Origin: an archaeon
GTDB taxonomy: Archaea; Aenigmatarchaeota; Aenigmatarchaeia; GW2011-AR5; GCA-2688965
Length of the DNA: 12,347 nucleotides
Direction: 5' to 3'
NCBI GenBank assembly: GCA_002688965.1
Contig: NZEE01000045.1
Span: forward strand, 76,127-88,473
The position numbers and the translations under genes are program-made. Below, in pieces: positions 1-7,477 of the stretch; position 1 is the stretch's first letter, and each line of letters opens with the position of its first letter. The notes under the pieces were generated by a model, which was given only the letters and a program-made list of their open reading frames with translations, had not been told where the DNA came from and did not search any database.

Positions 1-429
1 ATGCAAGCTGCTCTAGGTATTAGACAATTAGAAAAACTAGATAGTTTCATAAAAAGAAGAAATGAAATTGCTAAAAAATACTCAGAAGCATTCAAAGATA
101 TGTCAGAAATAAACTTACCAGTTACTCAAGACAATGTTCTAAATGCATTCCACTTATTTGCAATAACACTAAATCTTGACAAATTATCTGTAGATAGAGA
201 TAAAATAAGAGAAGCATTAAGAGCTGAAAACATTCATACTCAAATACATTTCACACCAATACATCAGCATCCTTATTACGATAACTTAGGAACTGATAAT
301 GACTTTCCTGTTGCAACAAAACTCTACAACACTATGCTATCAATTCCAATGTTTCCAAAGATGACTGATCAAGATGTGGAAGATGTTATCAATGCGATAA
401 AAAAGGTGATTGCTTATTACAGAAAATGA
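1..429 (+). CDS. PseC-like DegT/DnrJ/EryC1 aminotransferase, C-terminal 142 residues (5' end outside window)
   Basis: This is the C-terminal part of a PLP-dependent sugar aminotransferase of the DegT/DnrJ/EryC1 family. The family transfers an amino group, usually from glutamate, to a UDP-4-keto-6-deoxy-HexNAc in the cytoplasm. Visible family landmarks are MQAALGIRQLEKLD (residues 1-14, normally preceded by an R/N-M-T/S motif), IKRRNEIAKKY (17-27), NAFHLFAI (48-55), HFTPIHQHPYY (83-93), and the closing FPVATKLYNTMLSIPMFPKM segment followed by the terminal DVEDVI helix. The PLP-binding lysine domain lies upstream of the window, so the ATG at position 1 is not the real start. The next gene begins 4 nt after the TGA stop, and because it is a NeuB-type synthase a PseC/LegC role is likely. 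Family assignment is firm; choice of sugar stereochemistry is inference. Confidence 0.9.
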   Translation: MQAALGIRQLEKLDSFIKRRNEIAKKYSEAFKDMSEINLPVTQDNVLNAFHLFAITLNLDKLSVDRDKIREALRAENIHTQIHFTPIHQHPYYDNLGTDNDFPVATKLYNTMLSIPMFPKMTDQDVEDVINAIKKVIAYYRK

Positions 430-433
430 TTTC

Positions 434-1429
434 ATGAAGCAAATAGAAAATAAGGTATTCGTAATAGCTGAAGCTGGAAGTAACCATGACGGAAAAATAG
501 AACAAGCTAAACAACTAATAGATGTAGCGGTGGAAGCTAAAGCAGATGCAGTTAAATTCCAAGTATTTCTAGCTGATACACTTTATAGTAAAAATGCACC
601 TCATTTATCAGAAATGAAAACAAAACAAACTCCATATGAATTATTAAAATCACTTGAAATGCCAAGAGAGTGGATAAAAGAACTTGCAGAGTATTGCGAA
701 GAAAATGGTATAATTTTCATGGCAACTCCTTTTGATCTAAAAGCCGTTGATGCTATAAACGAATATGTTTCAGTTTACAAAGTATCTGGTTATGATATTG
801 ATAACTTCTCATTACTTGAAAAAATAAAAGAAAGTGGAAAACCAATAATCTTATCAACTGGAACAAGTACTATAGAAGAAGTAAAAAAGGCTGTCGAAGT
901 TCTGAAAAACAATGTTATTCTACTTCATTGCACAAACCAATATCCAACTAAAGACGAAGATGCAAATGTAAAAGCAATGACAACTCTTGCAAAACTTAAT
1001 GTTCCCGTAGGTCTTTCAGACCATACTTTAGGAAATGAAGCTGCTATTACAGCTATAGCACTTGGCGCTAAAGTAATTGAAAAACATATAACTATAGATA
1101 AAACTTTATCAGGTCCTGATCATGCACATGCAATAGACCCAGAACAATTAAAAGAATTTGTAAAAGTAATAAGAACTGCAGAAAAAGTATTAGGAAGCGA
1201 AGAAAAGAAACCAACTGATTCAGAAAAAGAAAATCGAGAACTAGCTCGTAGAAGTATTCATGCTAAACAAGATATTTCCAAAGGTGAAACAATAACAAAA
1301 GATATGTTAATTCTAAAACGTCCTGCTTTAGGAATAAGACCAATAGAAACAAATAAACTCATTGGAAAAAAAGTTAAACAAGATATCAAAGAAGATCAAT
1401 GGATAACATGGGAAATGGTTGGTGATTAA
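434..1429 (+). CDS. NeuB/PseI-family nonulosonic acid synthase with SAF domain
   Basis: This is a 331-aa enzyme of the NeuB family, which condenses phosphoenolpyruvate with a C6 amino sugar to make a nine-carbon nonulosonic acid (sialic, legionaminic or pseudaminic). The TIM-barrel NeuB domain covers about residues 5-250, with VFVIAEAGSNHDG (8-20), AVKFQ (39-43), ATPFD (97-101), STGTST (141-146), LSDHTLG (194-200), IEKHIT (215-220, metal/substrate His) and SGPDHAHAI (226-234). The C-terminal SAF/antifreeze-like domain (about 272-328) has the RRSIHAKQDISKGE and RPALGIRP segments. Length is normal (330-350 aa). I chose ATG 434, after TGAT 3 nt upstream; an in-frame TTG at 410 would extend into the upstream gene. 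The stop TAA abuts the next ATG, so translation is probably coupled. Neighbours with PseG-like and PseC-like domains favour pseudaminate (PseI), but legionaminate cannot be excluded by eye. Confidence 0.93.
   Translation: MKQIENKVFVIAEAGSNHDGKIEQAKQLIDVAVEAKADAVKFQVFLADTLYSKNAPHLSEMKTKQTPYELLKSLEMPREWIKELAEYCEENGIIFMATPFDLKAVDAINEYVSVYKVSGYDIDNFSLLEKIKESGKPIILSTGTSTIEEVKKAVEVLKNNVILLHCTNQYPTKDEDANVKAMTTLAKLNVPVGLSDHTLGNEAAITAIALGAKVIEKHITIDKTLSGPDHAHAIDPEQLKEFVKVIRTAEKVLGSEEKKPTDSEKENRELARRSIHAKQDISKGETITKDMLILKRPALGIRPIETNKLIGKKVKQDIKEDQWITWEMVGD
1420..1425 (+). promoter_or_regulatory. GGTGAT ribosome-binding site within upstream gene
   Basis: GGTGAT, then TAA, then ATG at 1430. The ribosome site lies inside the last codons of the NeuB-type gene, and the TAA stop directly precedes the start. 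The motif pairs with the 3' end of 16S rRNA (AUCACC). The same GTGAT-N3-4-ATG layout recurs at other starts in this window, which supports the starts chosen here. Confidence 0.7.
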
Positions 1430-2965
1430 ATGGCTAACATAGCTATTGTCCAAGCGAGAACTGGTTCAACACGCTTACCAGGAAAAGTTCTAATGAAACT
1501 AGATGACAAAACTGTTTTAGAACATGTTATAGAACAATTACAAAAATCAAATCTAGATAGAATAATTATAGCAACTTCTAATAAAGAACAAGATAATGAA
1601 ATAGAAACACTTGCCAATAAAATTAATATTGAAATATTCAGAGGTGATGAAGATAATGTAATGAAACGTTATCTTGACACTGCAGAAAAATTCAATATAC
1701 AAGATACTGATTTAATTATAAGAATAACAGCTGATTGTCCTTTGATAAATGAAAAAATAATTAATGAAATGTTAAATTTCCATAATGGAGATTACACATA
1801 CAACAATGTTTCAAAAAGTATGATTCCAAGAGGTTTTGATGTTGAAATCTTTTCATTAAATACTTTGAAAAAAGCTTATCAAGAAGTTGATAAACTTCCA
1901 GAAGATAAGAAAAAGTTTTATCAAGAACATGTAAGCAAATACTTAGCAGATAACCCAGATTCATACAAACATAATCTATTCACTCCATGTCACGAACTAA
2001 AAAGACCTGACTTAAACTTTTCAATTGACACTAAAGAAGACTTTGAAAGAGTACAAAAAGTTCTAGAACAAGTTAAAGAACTAACACCAAAAAATATTGC
2101 CAAACTATTTCCTAAACCAGAAATAGCAATCTATGCAGTATCAACTCCTGAAATTGGTACAGGACATTTAACAAGAATGATTATTCTATCAGATATTTTG
2201 AAAGATAAAATAGATTGTAGTGTAACTTTCTATGTCAACGATATCCAAGAAAATAAAGACCTTCTAAAAAATAAAAACTTCAAAGCAATAGACTTATCAA
2301 AAGATAATGTTAAAGAAGTAGTTCAGAACACAAAAGCTAACATTCATATCATAGATATAATGAAAATGAATGAAAAGTTCCAAGATAATGTTATAATTAT
2401 AGATACTCCTTTTGATAAAGAAGATAGAATAATAATCAAAAATGTTTTCAAACGAAGAAATGAAATAAATAAAGAAGTGAAAAATATTCTAGTAACAATG
2501 GGTGGTTCTGACCCAGATAATGCAACTGAAAACATAGTTAAAGCTCTTCAAGATAAAGAAAACATTACAGTTATTCTAGGTCCAATGTTCAAAGATAAAG
2601 ATGAAATAAAACAATTATCAAATAAAATAACATTCTTAGAAAATGTAAATAATATGCAAGAACTAATTGATAATGCTGATATAGGAATTGGTTCAGCAGG
2701 TGCAACAATAAGAGAAATGATATTCTCAGGACTTCCAAGCATATCAATAGCAGTATCAGAACAACAAATACCAAACACTACAGCTGTAGGAAAAAATGGC
2801 TATGCAATTGACATTCAAAGAAATCCAACACAAGAACAAATATTAACTGCTGTAAATAAATTGGAAAACTATGAAACAAGAAAAGATATTTATGAAAAAC
2901 AAGCACAATACAAACCTGATACAGAAGAAATAATAAATGAAATTATAACTTGCTTAATTCCTTAG
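1430..2965 (+). CDS. Fused cytidylyltransferase (SpsF/PseF-like) and PseG-like UDP-sugar hydrolase
   Basis: This 511-aa protein appears bifunctional. Residues 1 to about 215 are a CMP-sugar cytidylyltransferase of the SpsF/NeuA/PseF superfamily: IVQARTGSTRLPGKVL (6-21, nucleotide-binding signature) and RITADCPLI (98-106, with the metal-binding Asp). Residues about 230-505 resemble PseG, a GT-B-fold hydrolase that removes UDP from UDP-2,4-diacetamido-trideoxy sugars: IGTGHLTR (242-249, containing the conserved catalytic His), VTMGGSDPDNAT (355-366) and GIGSAGATIREM (419-430). PseG supplies the free sugar to the synthase and the cytidylyltransferase activates the product as the CMP-sugar, so one polypeptide carries the step before and the step after the gene just upstream. 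A linker of about 15 residues joins the halves. The final codons overlap the 3' end of the opposing glycosyltransferase gene by 23 nt. Exact substrates are inferred. Confidence 0.88.
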   Translation: MANIAIVQARTGSTRLPGKVLMKLDDKTVLEHVIEQLQKSNLDRIIIATSNKEQDNEIETLANKINIEIFRGDEDNVMKRYLDTAEKFNIQDTDLIIRITADCPLINEKIINEMLNFHNGDYTYNNVSKSMIPRGFDVEIFSLNTLKKAYQEVDKLPEDKKKFYQEHVSKYLADNPDSYKHNLFTPCHELKRPDLNFSIDTKEDFERVQKVLEQVKELTPKNIAKLFPKPEIAIYAVSTPEIGTGHLTRMIILSDILKDKIDCSVTFYVNDIQENKDLLKNKNFKAIDLSKDNVKEVVQNTKANIHIIDIMKMNEKFQDNVIIIDTPFDKEDRIIIKNVFKRRNEINKEVKNILVTMGGSDPDNATENIVKALQDKENITVILGPMFKDKDEIKQLSNKITFLENVNNMQELIDNADIGIGSAGATIREMIFSGLPSISIAVSEQQIPNTTAVGKNGYAIDIQRNPTQEQILTAVNKLENYETRKDIYEKQAQYKPDTEEIINEIITCLIP

Positions 2966-3806
2966 TAAGATCATTTTTGAAAACATTTCTCAAAGCTCTT
3001 TTATATCCTCTAAACGCTCCACTCAAAGCTCTGCCTCTATTTCCATTGTAAACTAAAACAATTCTTATCAAAGCCATTGCTTCTGAAAACAAGTAATGTA
3101 AAAAATTAAAAATAGATTTCTTTCTCATTCTATAGATAAAATATCTGTTAAACATCATAGTATTGAAGTTTGTAAATGGATCTAAACGTGCTCCACCAGT
3201 AGAAGTATGCTCATGGACACATTTCATATAAGGAACCAGATATATTTTATATTTTGTACTTACTCTAGCAGAAAATTCATCATCATCTGCATAATATCCT
3301 TTCAAACCTTCATGAAACATAAAATCATCAAAAACTTTTCGTCTAAAAGACATATTTGAACCATGCAAACTTATTATTGTAAATGGCTCATTCAAAGATG
3401 GAATATTAGGAAATTTCATTAATCTATCAACTAAAAACTTATTTCCATCACAAAGATATCCACAAGCACCACCTGCGTGAGGATTCTCTGTATAGAACCT
3501 TTTCAATTTATCAATATATTCTCGTGTGAGAACAACATCGTCATCGATAAACAATACAATATCGTTTTTAGATTTACGAATACCAATATTTCTAGCTTCA
3601 GTCATACTTGCTTTTTCATGAACATAAACAAACTTTATTTTACTTTTAGCAAACAATTTCTTACCACTTTTCCCAAGAGTATTAGTATCGCTAGAATCAA
3701 CAACTATAATTTCATTTGGTTTATCATTTTGGTTAAAAACAGCTTTTAATGAACGAAGCGCACGCTCTTCACGATTCATTGTAACCATAACAACTGAAAT
3801 TTTCAT
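2943..3806 (-). CDS. Family 2 (GT-A) glycosyltransferase
   Basis: This is a 287-aa inverting glycosyltransferase of the GT2 family, predicted to transfer a nucleotide-activated sugar onto a lipid- or protein-linked glycan at the cytoplasmic face of the membrane. It opens with the beta-strand MKISVVMVTMNREE, followed by NEIIVVDSSD (31-40), SMTEARNIGI (67-76), the DxD metal/nucleotide motif in VLFIDDDVV (84-92), the acceptor region LHGSNMSFRR (147-156), and the ED-type catalytic acid region YYADDDEFSAR (171-181). A hydrophobic, basic C-terminal stretch (about 230-260) may attach the protein to the membrane. The start is ATG at 3806, 3 nt after a GTGAT site and 4 nt after the stop of the large - strand transferase, so the two are one operon. 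Its 3' end overlaps the converging fusion gene. Donor and acceptor are not identifiable from sequence alone. Confidence 0.92.
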   Translation of the reverse strand: MKISVVMVTMNREERALRSLKAVFNQNDKPNEIIVVDSSDTNTLGKSGKKLFAKSKIKFVYVHEKASMTEARNIGIRKSKNDIVLFIDDDVVLTREYIDKLKRFYTENPHAGGACGYLCDGNKFLVDRLMKFPNIPSLNEPFTIISLHGSNMSFRRKVFDDFMFHEGLKGYYADDDEFSARVSTKYKIYLVPYMKCVHEHTSTGGARLDPFTNFNTMMFNRYFIYRMRKKSIFNFLHYLFSEAMALIRIVLVYNGNRGRALSGAFRGYKRALRNVFKNDLTKELSKL

Positions 3807-3809
3807 TTT

Positions 3810-3814
3810 ATCAC
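3810..3814 (-). promoter_or_regulatory. GTGAT ribosome-binding site for the GT2 gene
   Basis: Reading the - strand, GTGAT is followed by AAA and then ATG at 3806. The site overlaps the TGA stop of the upstream GT-B-like gene, so termination and re-initiation are probably coupled. Confidence 0.6.
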
Positions 3815-5724
3815 ATCAATTTCTTTATAACTTTTTCTATACGTTCTGTAGCTTTTCCATCTTCATTAAATGCATTTCTTCGTATAAATGATTTGGAATT
3901 CTTCATAATTTTCTTATACAACTTTCCTTGTGCTAATAAATCTGAAATAGTATCTGCTATATCTGAACGTTTGTAAATACCAGCAGCTCCACCAGACTGA
4001 GCATAATTTGCAATATCAGGAGCTCCTGTTAAATTCAAAATTGCAACAGGTTTCTTAAATAACATTGCTTCTAAACCAGCTGTTGAAAGGTAGGTAACAA
4101 TAATATCAGACGCATTTAACACATCATACAAATCTGATTCTGCTAAAACAATAGCATCACTATCCATTTCTTCAATAATTTTATCATAAAATTCTTTTTT
4201 CTCACTTGGATGTATTTTTATTACAACAAATGAATCTTTAACTTTCTTAACTTCTGATAAAAGCGCTCTAGTCATTTCATCATTAAACACAGTAGGAGAT
4301 GTAACATAAGCTATTATTTTCTTATGCAAAGGTATCATATATCTACGGTGAAATGATTCTTTACTATAATCATGATTAATCACTCTATCAAATCTTTGTG
4401 AACCAGTAACAACTACACTACCTGAAGGATATTTTCCATTCTTAACAAGAATATCTTTGAAATACTGCCCATACACACAAGTTTTCACAGGAATAGGACA
4501 GAATTCAGGAGAAGCCTTAGTAAAACTAACCTCACCCCTATTATGATAACATAACAAATTATTATCAAATATACCATGTTGCATAGCAACACAAGGAATC
4601 TTATTTCTCAATGAACAAAAGAACAATATACGTGCAGTTTCACTCACTTCTTCAGGAGAAACAGTTACTTTAGGTTTTTCTATTTCAATCATTCTTGAAA
4701 CCATTGAATAAAACCTTGCATGCCCACTTAATCGTCTTTCAAAATACCTATTAAATTGATTAGAAATCAAAGGCCATATATCATATCCTTTGTAATCAAA
4801 AGATTTCTTAAACCCATCTTCTTGCAATAACCTTTCAAATCCTTTTCTAACATTTTCAACGATCAATTTGTGCTTTTTCTTAGCATCTTTATCATAATAA
4901 TTCTCAATTATATTTGATTTTTCATTCAAATTCCTAATATCCTTAATATTAAGATGCTCACCTACCTGAACTCCTATAGAAAGACTATTATCAAAATCAG
5001 ATGCTATTTGACTTGTAAATGGCTCTATAATTTTCATCGTATTAGTCTTATAATCATAAACTCTATCCCACGCAATTCCTCTAATAAACAATACATCTGT
5101 ACTACCTGGCTCATAACTAGGTGTTTTTGACAATATTTTTCTCAAATAAAATGAACCTACCCAAAATCGTTTAATCATAGAATCAATTAGCCTTTCTTTA
5201 ACAGATTTTCTTTTACCAGAAGGAACCGGCTCTAAATCAATTCTTTCAAGTTTTGCAATATATTTTACAACCTTAGAATATAATTTACCATCATCAACAT
5301 ATGCTATTTTATCAGGTTTATACTTCTTTATCATATTATAGACAATTTCCACAGCACCTAATACATCAGAAATACTATCAAAATGCCCATCTCCTCTAAA
5401 AAGCCACTTTTCCATTAACCACCAATATGAGAATCCATCATATGAAAGCTCTTGCAACATTGAAACCCTATTTGCTTTCATTTTACTAGGAATAGCCTTC
5501 ATCCATTGAATATATGTATCATCAGAATAATTCCTTATATTTGGCAATTCTGTCTTAAATCCCTTTTTAACTAAAACACTATTCAACTCATTTGAAGTAG
5601 GTATAATTACATCAGCTTTTTGCATAGCATCTTCTAATCCATCAATATGTTCATATTCGGAAATAAGCACTAAGTCAGCCACAAAAACCACTGTATATGC
5701 TTCAGAATAAGAATTTAAAAACAT
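3811..5724 (-). CDS. Large GT-B-like surface polysaccharide transferase (capsule/CDP-glycerol transferase type)
   Basis: This protein is 637 aa if it starts at ATG 5724; the open frame continues to 5844, and ATG 5757 is the other reasonable start (648 aa). With 637-aa numbering, the C-terminal half has the look of GT-B enzymes of the CDP-glycerol glycerophosphotransferase / capsule / UDP-GlcNAc 2-epimerase superfamily: VAMQHGIFDN (379-388), VVVTGSQRFDR (437-447), VVIKIHPSE (500-508, the KxHP motif), SDLYDVLNASD (530-540) and TYLSTAGLEAM (544-554, donor-site Ser/Glu). Residues up to about 320 form a divergent N-terminal domain with a WW-containing motif (YWWLMEKWLF, 100-109) that I associate with uncharacterised polysaccharide-locus proteins. 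The upstream 31-120 nt of open frame overlap the divergent gene antisense and look non-coding on this strand. It forms an operon with the GT2 gene. The role in transferring or polymerising a surface glycan is inferred. Confidence 0.8.
   Translation of the reverse strand: MFLNSYSEAYTVVFVADLVLISEYEHIDGLEDAMQKADVIIPTSNELNSVLVKKGFKTELPNIRNYSDDTYIQWMKAIPSKMKANRVSMLQELSYDGFSYWWLMEKWLFRGDGHFDSISDVLGAVEIVYNMIKKYKPDKIAYVDDGKLYSKVVKYIAKLERIDLEPVPSGKRKSVKERLIDSMIKRFWVGSFYLRKILSKTPSYEPGSTDVLFIRGIAWDRVYDYKTNTMKIIEPFTSQIASDFDNSLSIGVQVGEHLNIKDIRNLNEKSNIIENYYDKDAKKKHKLIVENVRKGFERLLQEDGFKKSFDYKGYDIWPLISNQFNRYFERRLSGHARFYSMVSRMIEIEKPKVTVSPEEVSETARILFFCSLRNKIPCVAMQHGIFDNNLLCYHNRGEVSFTKASPEFCPIPVKTCVYGQYFKDILVKNGKYPSGSVVVTGSQRFDRVINHDYSKESFHRRYMIPLHKKIIAYVTSPTVFNDEMTRALLSEVKKVKDSFVVIKIHPSEKKEFYDKIIEEMDSDAIVLAESDLYDVLNASDIIVTYLSTAGLEAMLFKKPVAILNLTGAPDIANYAQSGGAAGIYKRSDIADTISDLLAQGKLYKKIMKNSKSFIRRNAFNEDGKATERIEKVIKKLM
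5713..5722 (+). promoter_or_regulatory. Candidate archaeal TATA box for the rightward operon
   Basis: An ATTTAAAAAC-type block lies about 35-43 nt before ATG 5756. A start site about 25 nt downstream would fall near 5743, just before the AGTGAT ribosome site at 5746-5751. The box sits inside the N-terminal coding region of the opposing - strand gene. Similar TTAAAAAC blocks occur at 7484 and 10967. This is pattern recognition only. Confidence 0.4.
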
Positions 5725-5745
5725 TGAAGAATTAGCAGTTATTGC

Positions 5746-5751
5746 AGTGAT
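5746..5751 (+). promoter_or_regulatory. AGTGAT ribosome-binding site for the SDR-like gene
   Basis: AGTGAT lies 4 nt before ATG 5756 and decides against the GTG at 5747, which is inside the site itself. The spacing matches the other GTGAT sites in the window. Confidence 0.55.
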
Positions 5752-5755
5752 ATGC

Positions 5756-6184
5756 ATGAAAATACTAGTAACCGACGATAATGAACACAAAGAATTAATC
5801 AAAGAATTAGAACAACAAGGCCATGAAATAACAGTCACAAACAATTTAGGCTCTGATCATCTTAGAAAAACCTTTGAAAATCAGCCAGAAATATGTATAC
5901 ATCTACTTCAAGCTAAAGATAATAAAGAAAGTAAAGAAAAGCCATTATCATTCATGGAAGCAAATGTAATTGGAACAATAAATCTACTAGAACAGTGCAA
6001 AAAACACAATACAAAACTAATAATGCTAGGAAATCCTGAAAAGCAGAAAAATCCTAAAACTCCATATGATGCTAGTACAGCTTCAGCTGAATTATATGCA
6101 TTTTCATATGCAAATACATATGAATTTCCAATCAAATTCATAGAAAATCTAAACAATATAAAAACAGTATTATCAACCATATAA
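5756..6184 (+). CDS. Truncated SDR / NAD-dependent sugar epimerase-like protein lacking catalytic motifs
   Basis: This intact 142-aa frame aligns by eye with extended SDR enzymes (UDP-glucose 4-epimerase type), which are normally about 300-340 aa. Recognisable pieces are MKILVT (1-6), a GHEITVTNNL strand/helix (22-31) like the usual GHEVTVLDNL, IHLLQAKD.ES..KPL.F (48-66) like the usual IHLAAQ..V..S..NP, NVIGTINLLEQC (70-81), and TPYDASTASAELYAFSYANTY (102-122). The NAD-binding GxxGxxG that should follow MKILVT is missing, replaced by DDNEH. The YxxxK signature reads Y104-D-A-S-T108, so the catalytic Lys is absent. The protein stops where the C-terminal substrate domain should start. The start is ATG 5756 after AGTGAT; the in-frame GTG at 5747 is part of that site. 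A methyltransferase gene follows after 10 nt. It is either a decaying gene still in frame or a non-catalytic pseudoenzyme. Confidence 0.72.
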   Translation: MKILVTDDNEHKELIKELEQQGHEITVTNNLGSDHLRKTFENQPEICIHLLQAKDNKESKEKPLSFMEANVIGTINLLEQCKKHNTKLIMLGNPEKQKNPKTPYDASTASAELYAFSYANTYEFPIKFIENLNNIKTVLSTI

Positions 6185-6194
6185 TGGTGTTTCA

Positions 6195-6866
6195 ATGAAA
6201 AACGTCTCAAAAGCAATTAGCTCATTTGATAACAAAATTATAGAAAAAGAATTACGCAAAGTTATTCCTAAATTCAAATTACAAGGAAAAATAATAGATT
6301 ATGGTTGCGGACAAATGCCTTATGCTCATTTATTCAAAGATTCAGAAATTATAGGAGCAGATATACAAATTCCTACTATGAAAACTAAAGCAACAATAGA
6401 AATCAAAAACAACAAAACTAAATTAAAAAAGAATTCTTTTGATATTGCAATTTGCACAGAAGTTGTTGAGCATGAAAAAGAGCCTAACAAAGTTCTAAAA
6501 GAAATTAATCGTATTCTCAAAAAGAACGGTCATTTAATTCTTACAGCACCTTTTATGGTTCCTGAACATGAAGAACGTGATTATTGGAGATATACTCTAA
6601 AAGGATTGAAAACTCTAGCTAAAAATAATGGATTCCAAGTATTATATGAAAAAAAGCTAACAAAGAACTTTCATTCAGCAGGACATTTAGCAGGTAATGC
6701 TATAAACACATCATTAATAAAACCAGGTAAAAGTCATAAATACATAGGAGCTATTGTTGCATTACCATTATATTTCATAACAAGAGGGTTCATGGCTATT
6801 ATGAATAAACCATCATCATTGCAAACAGGCCCAATGATAAACATGGTTATTGCAAAGAAAAAATAA
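6195..6866 (+). CDS. Class I SAM-dependent methyltransferase, surface-glycan context
   Basis: This 223-aa protein is a class I (Rossmann) SAM methyltransferase of the broad Methyltransf_11/UbiE-like group. Motif I is KIIDYGCGQMPYAHLF (32-47), the ribose-binding acid lies in IGADIQ (53-58), motif IV is SFDIAICTEVVEH (81-93), and the post-motif strand is HLILTAPF (113-120). Residues 126-141 (EERDYWRYTLKGLKTL) contain the DYWRYT box seen in methyltransferases of polysaccharide loci. The C-terminus has a hydrophobic stretch (about 184-203) that could touch the membrane. A GGTGT ribosome-like site lies just before ATG 6195, and the gene sits between the SDR remnant and a second methyltransferase with almost no spacing, so it is co-transcribed. 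O- or N-methylation of a surface sugar is the likely role; the substrate is unknown. Confidence 0.88.
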   Translation: MKNVSKAISSFDNKIIEKELRKVIPKFKLQGKIIDYGCGQMPYAHLFKDSEIIGADIQIPTMKTKATIEIKNNKTKLKKNSFDIAICTEVVEHEKEPNKVLKEINRILKKNGHLILTAPFMVPEHEERDYWRYTLKGLKTLAKNNGFQVLYEKKLTKNFHSAGHLAGNAINTSLIKPGKSHKYIGAIVALPLYFITRGFMAIMNKPSSLQTGPMINMVIAKKK

Positions 6867-6871
6867 GTGAT
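6867..6871 (+). promoter_or_regulatory. GTGAT ribosome-binding site deciding the start of the second methyltransferase
   Basis: GTGAT directly follows the TAA stop of the upstream gene and lies 4 nt before ATG 6876. The GTG could be misread as a start codon; the matching spacing elsewhere indicates it is the ribosome site. Confidence 0.6.
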
Positions 6872-6875
6872 TATT

Positions 6876-7466
6876 ATGGACATTAATGAATATATTGAAT
6901 CAAAACCAGATCCATGGGATTTAAAAAAAATCGGAAAAAACCCAAAATTAACAAAACTTCTAGAAAAAGAAATAGGTATTGCAGGTAAAATAATAGATAT
7001 TGGCGGTGGAAACGGATTTTACGCACATGCAATGCATGAATTAGGTAATAAAGTAACAGTTCTTGATCAATCAAAGAAAATGTTGGCCGAAGGCCGTAAA
7101 ATGTTTCCAGAACTTAAGTTTATACATGCTAGTGCAACAACAATGCCATTTGCCGCAGCAACATTTAATGCAGCAATAACCATGGGAACTCTAATGTATA
7201 TACAAAATAAAGATGCTTTTTTCAAAGAAGTGCATAGAATACTAAAACCTAATAGCAGATTTGTATTATATGAAAGAAACAAGTCAGATCCATTAAACAA
7301 AATAGTCACATTATTCAAAAAAACTGAACAAAGCCCAGATAATAGAGATATGTTCCTAAAAAAGACAGAAATTAGGCAATTAGCTGAAAAGCATGGATTC
7401 AAAGTAGAGAAAATTAGAGGATCTGGTAAAACATTCTTAACAGCTATTCTCATTAGAAATCCGTAG
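6876..7466 (+). CDS. Class I SAM-dependent methyltransferase (Methyltransf_11 type)
   Basis: This 196-aa small-molecule methyltransferase has motif I IIDIGGGNGFYAHAM (39-53), an acidic ribose-binding residue in VTVLDQS (60-66), a motif II/III region HASATTMPFAAATFNAAIT (84-102), the helix DAFFKEVHRILKP (113-125) and strand RFVLYE (128-133), in the order typical of Methyltransf_11. It is slightly short for the family because the lid region is reduced. It is translationally linked to the preceding methyltransferase, which it resembles only in the shared fold. ATG 6876 is preferred over GTG 6867. It is the last gene of the AT-rich glycan operon before the foreign segment. Methylation of a glycan precursor or lipid carrier is inferred from context. 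Confidence 0.88.
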   Translation: MDINEYIESKPDPWDLKKIGKNPKLTKLLEKEIGIAGKIIDIGGGNGFYAHAMHELGNKVTVLDQSKKMLAEGRKMFPELKFIHASATTMPFAAATFNAAITMGTLMYIQNKDAFFKEVHRILKPNSRFVLYERNKSDPLNKIVTLFKKTEQSPDNRDMFLKKTEIRQLAEKHGFKVEKIRGSGKTFLTAILIRNP

Positions 7467-7477
7467 AACAGCATAAT

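Noticed and set aside
410..433. TTG start for the NeuB-type synthase
   Set aside because: It would add eight residues inside the upstream gene; ATG 434 has a TGAT site at the usual 3-nt spacing and gives the normal family N-terminus.
5758..5844. N-terminal extension of the large - strand transferase
   Set aside because: These codons lie antisense to the conserved start of the SDR-like gene, read as Ser/Cys-rich sequence without family features, and have no ribosome site.
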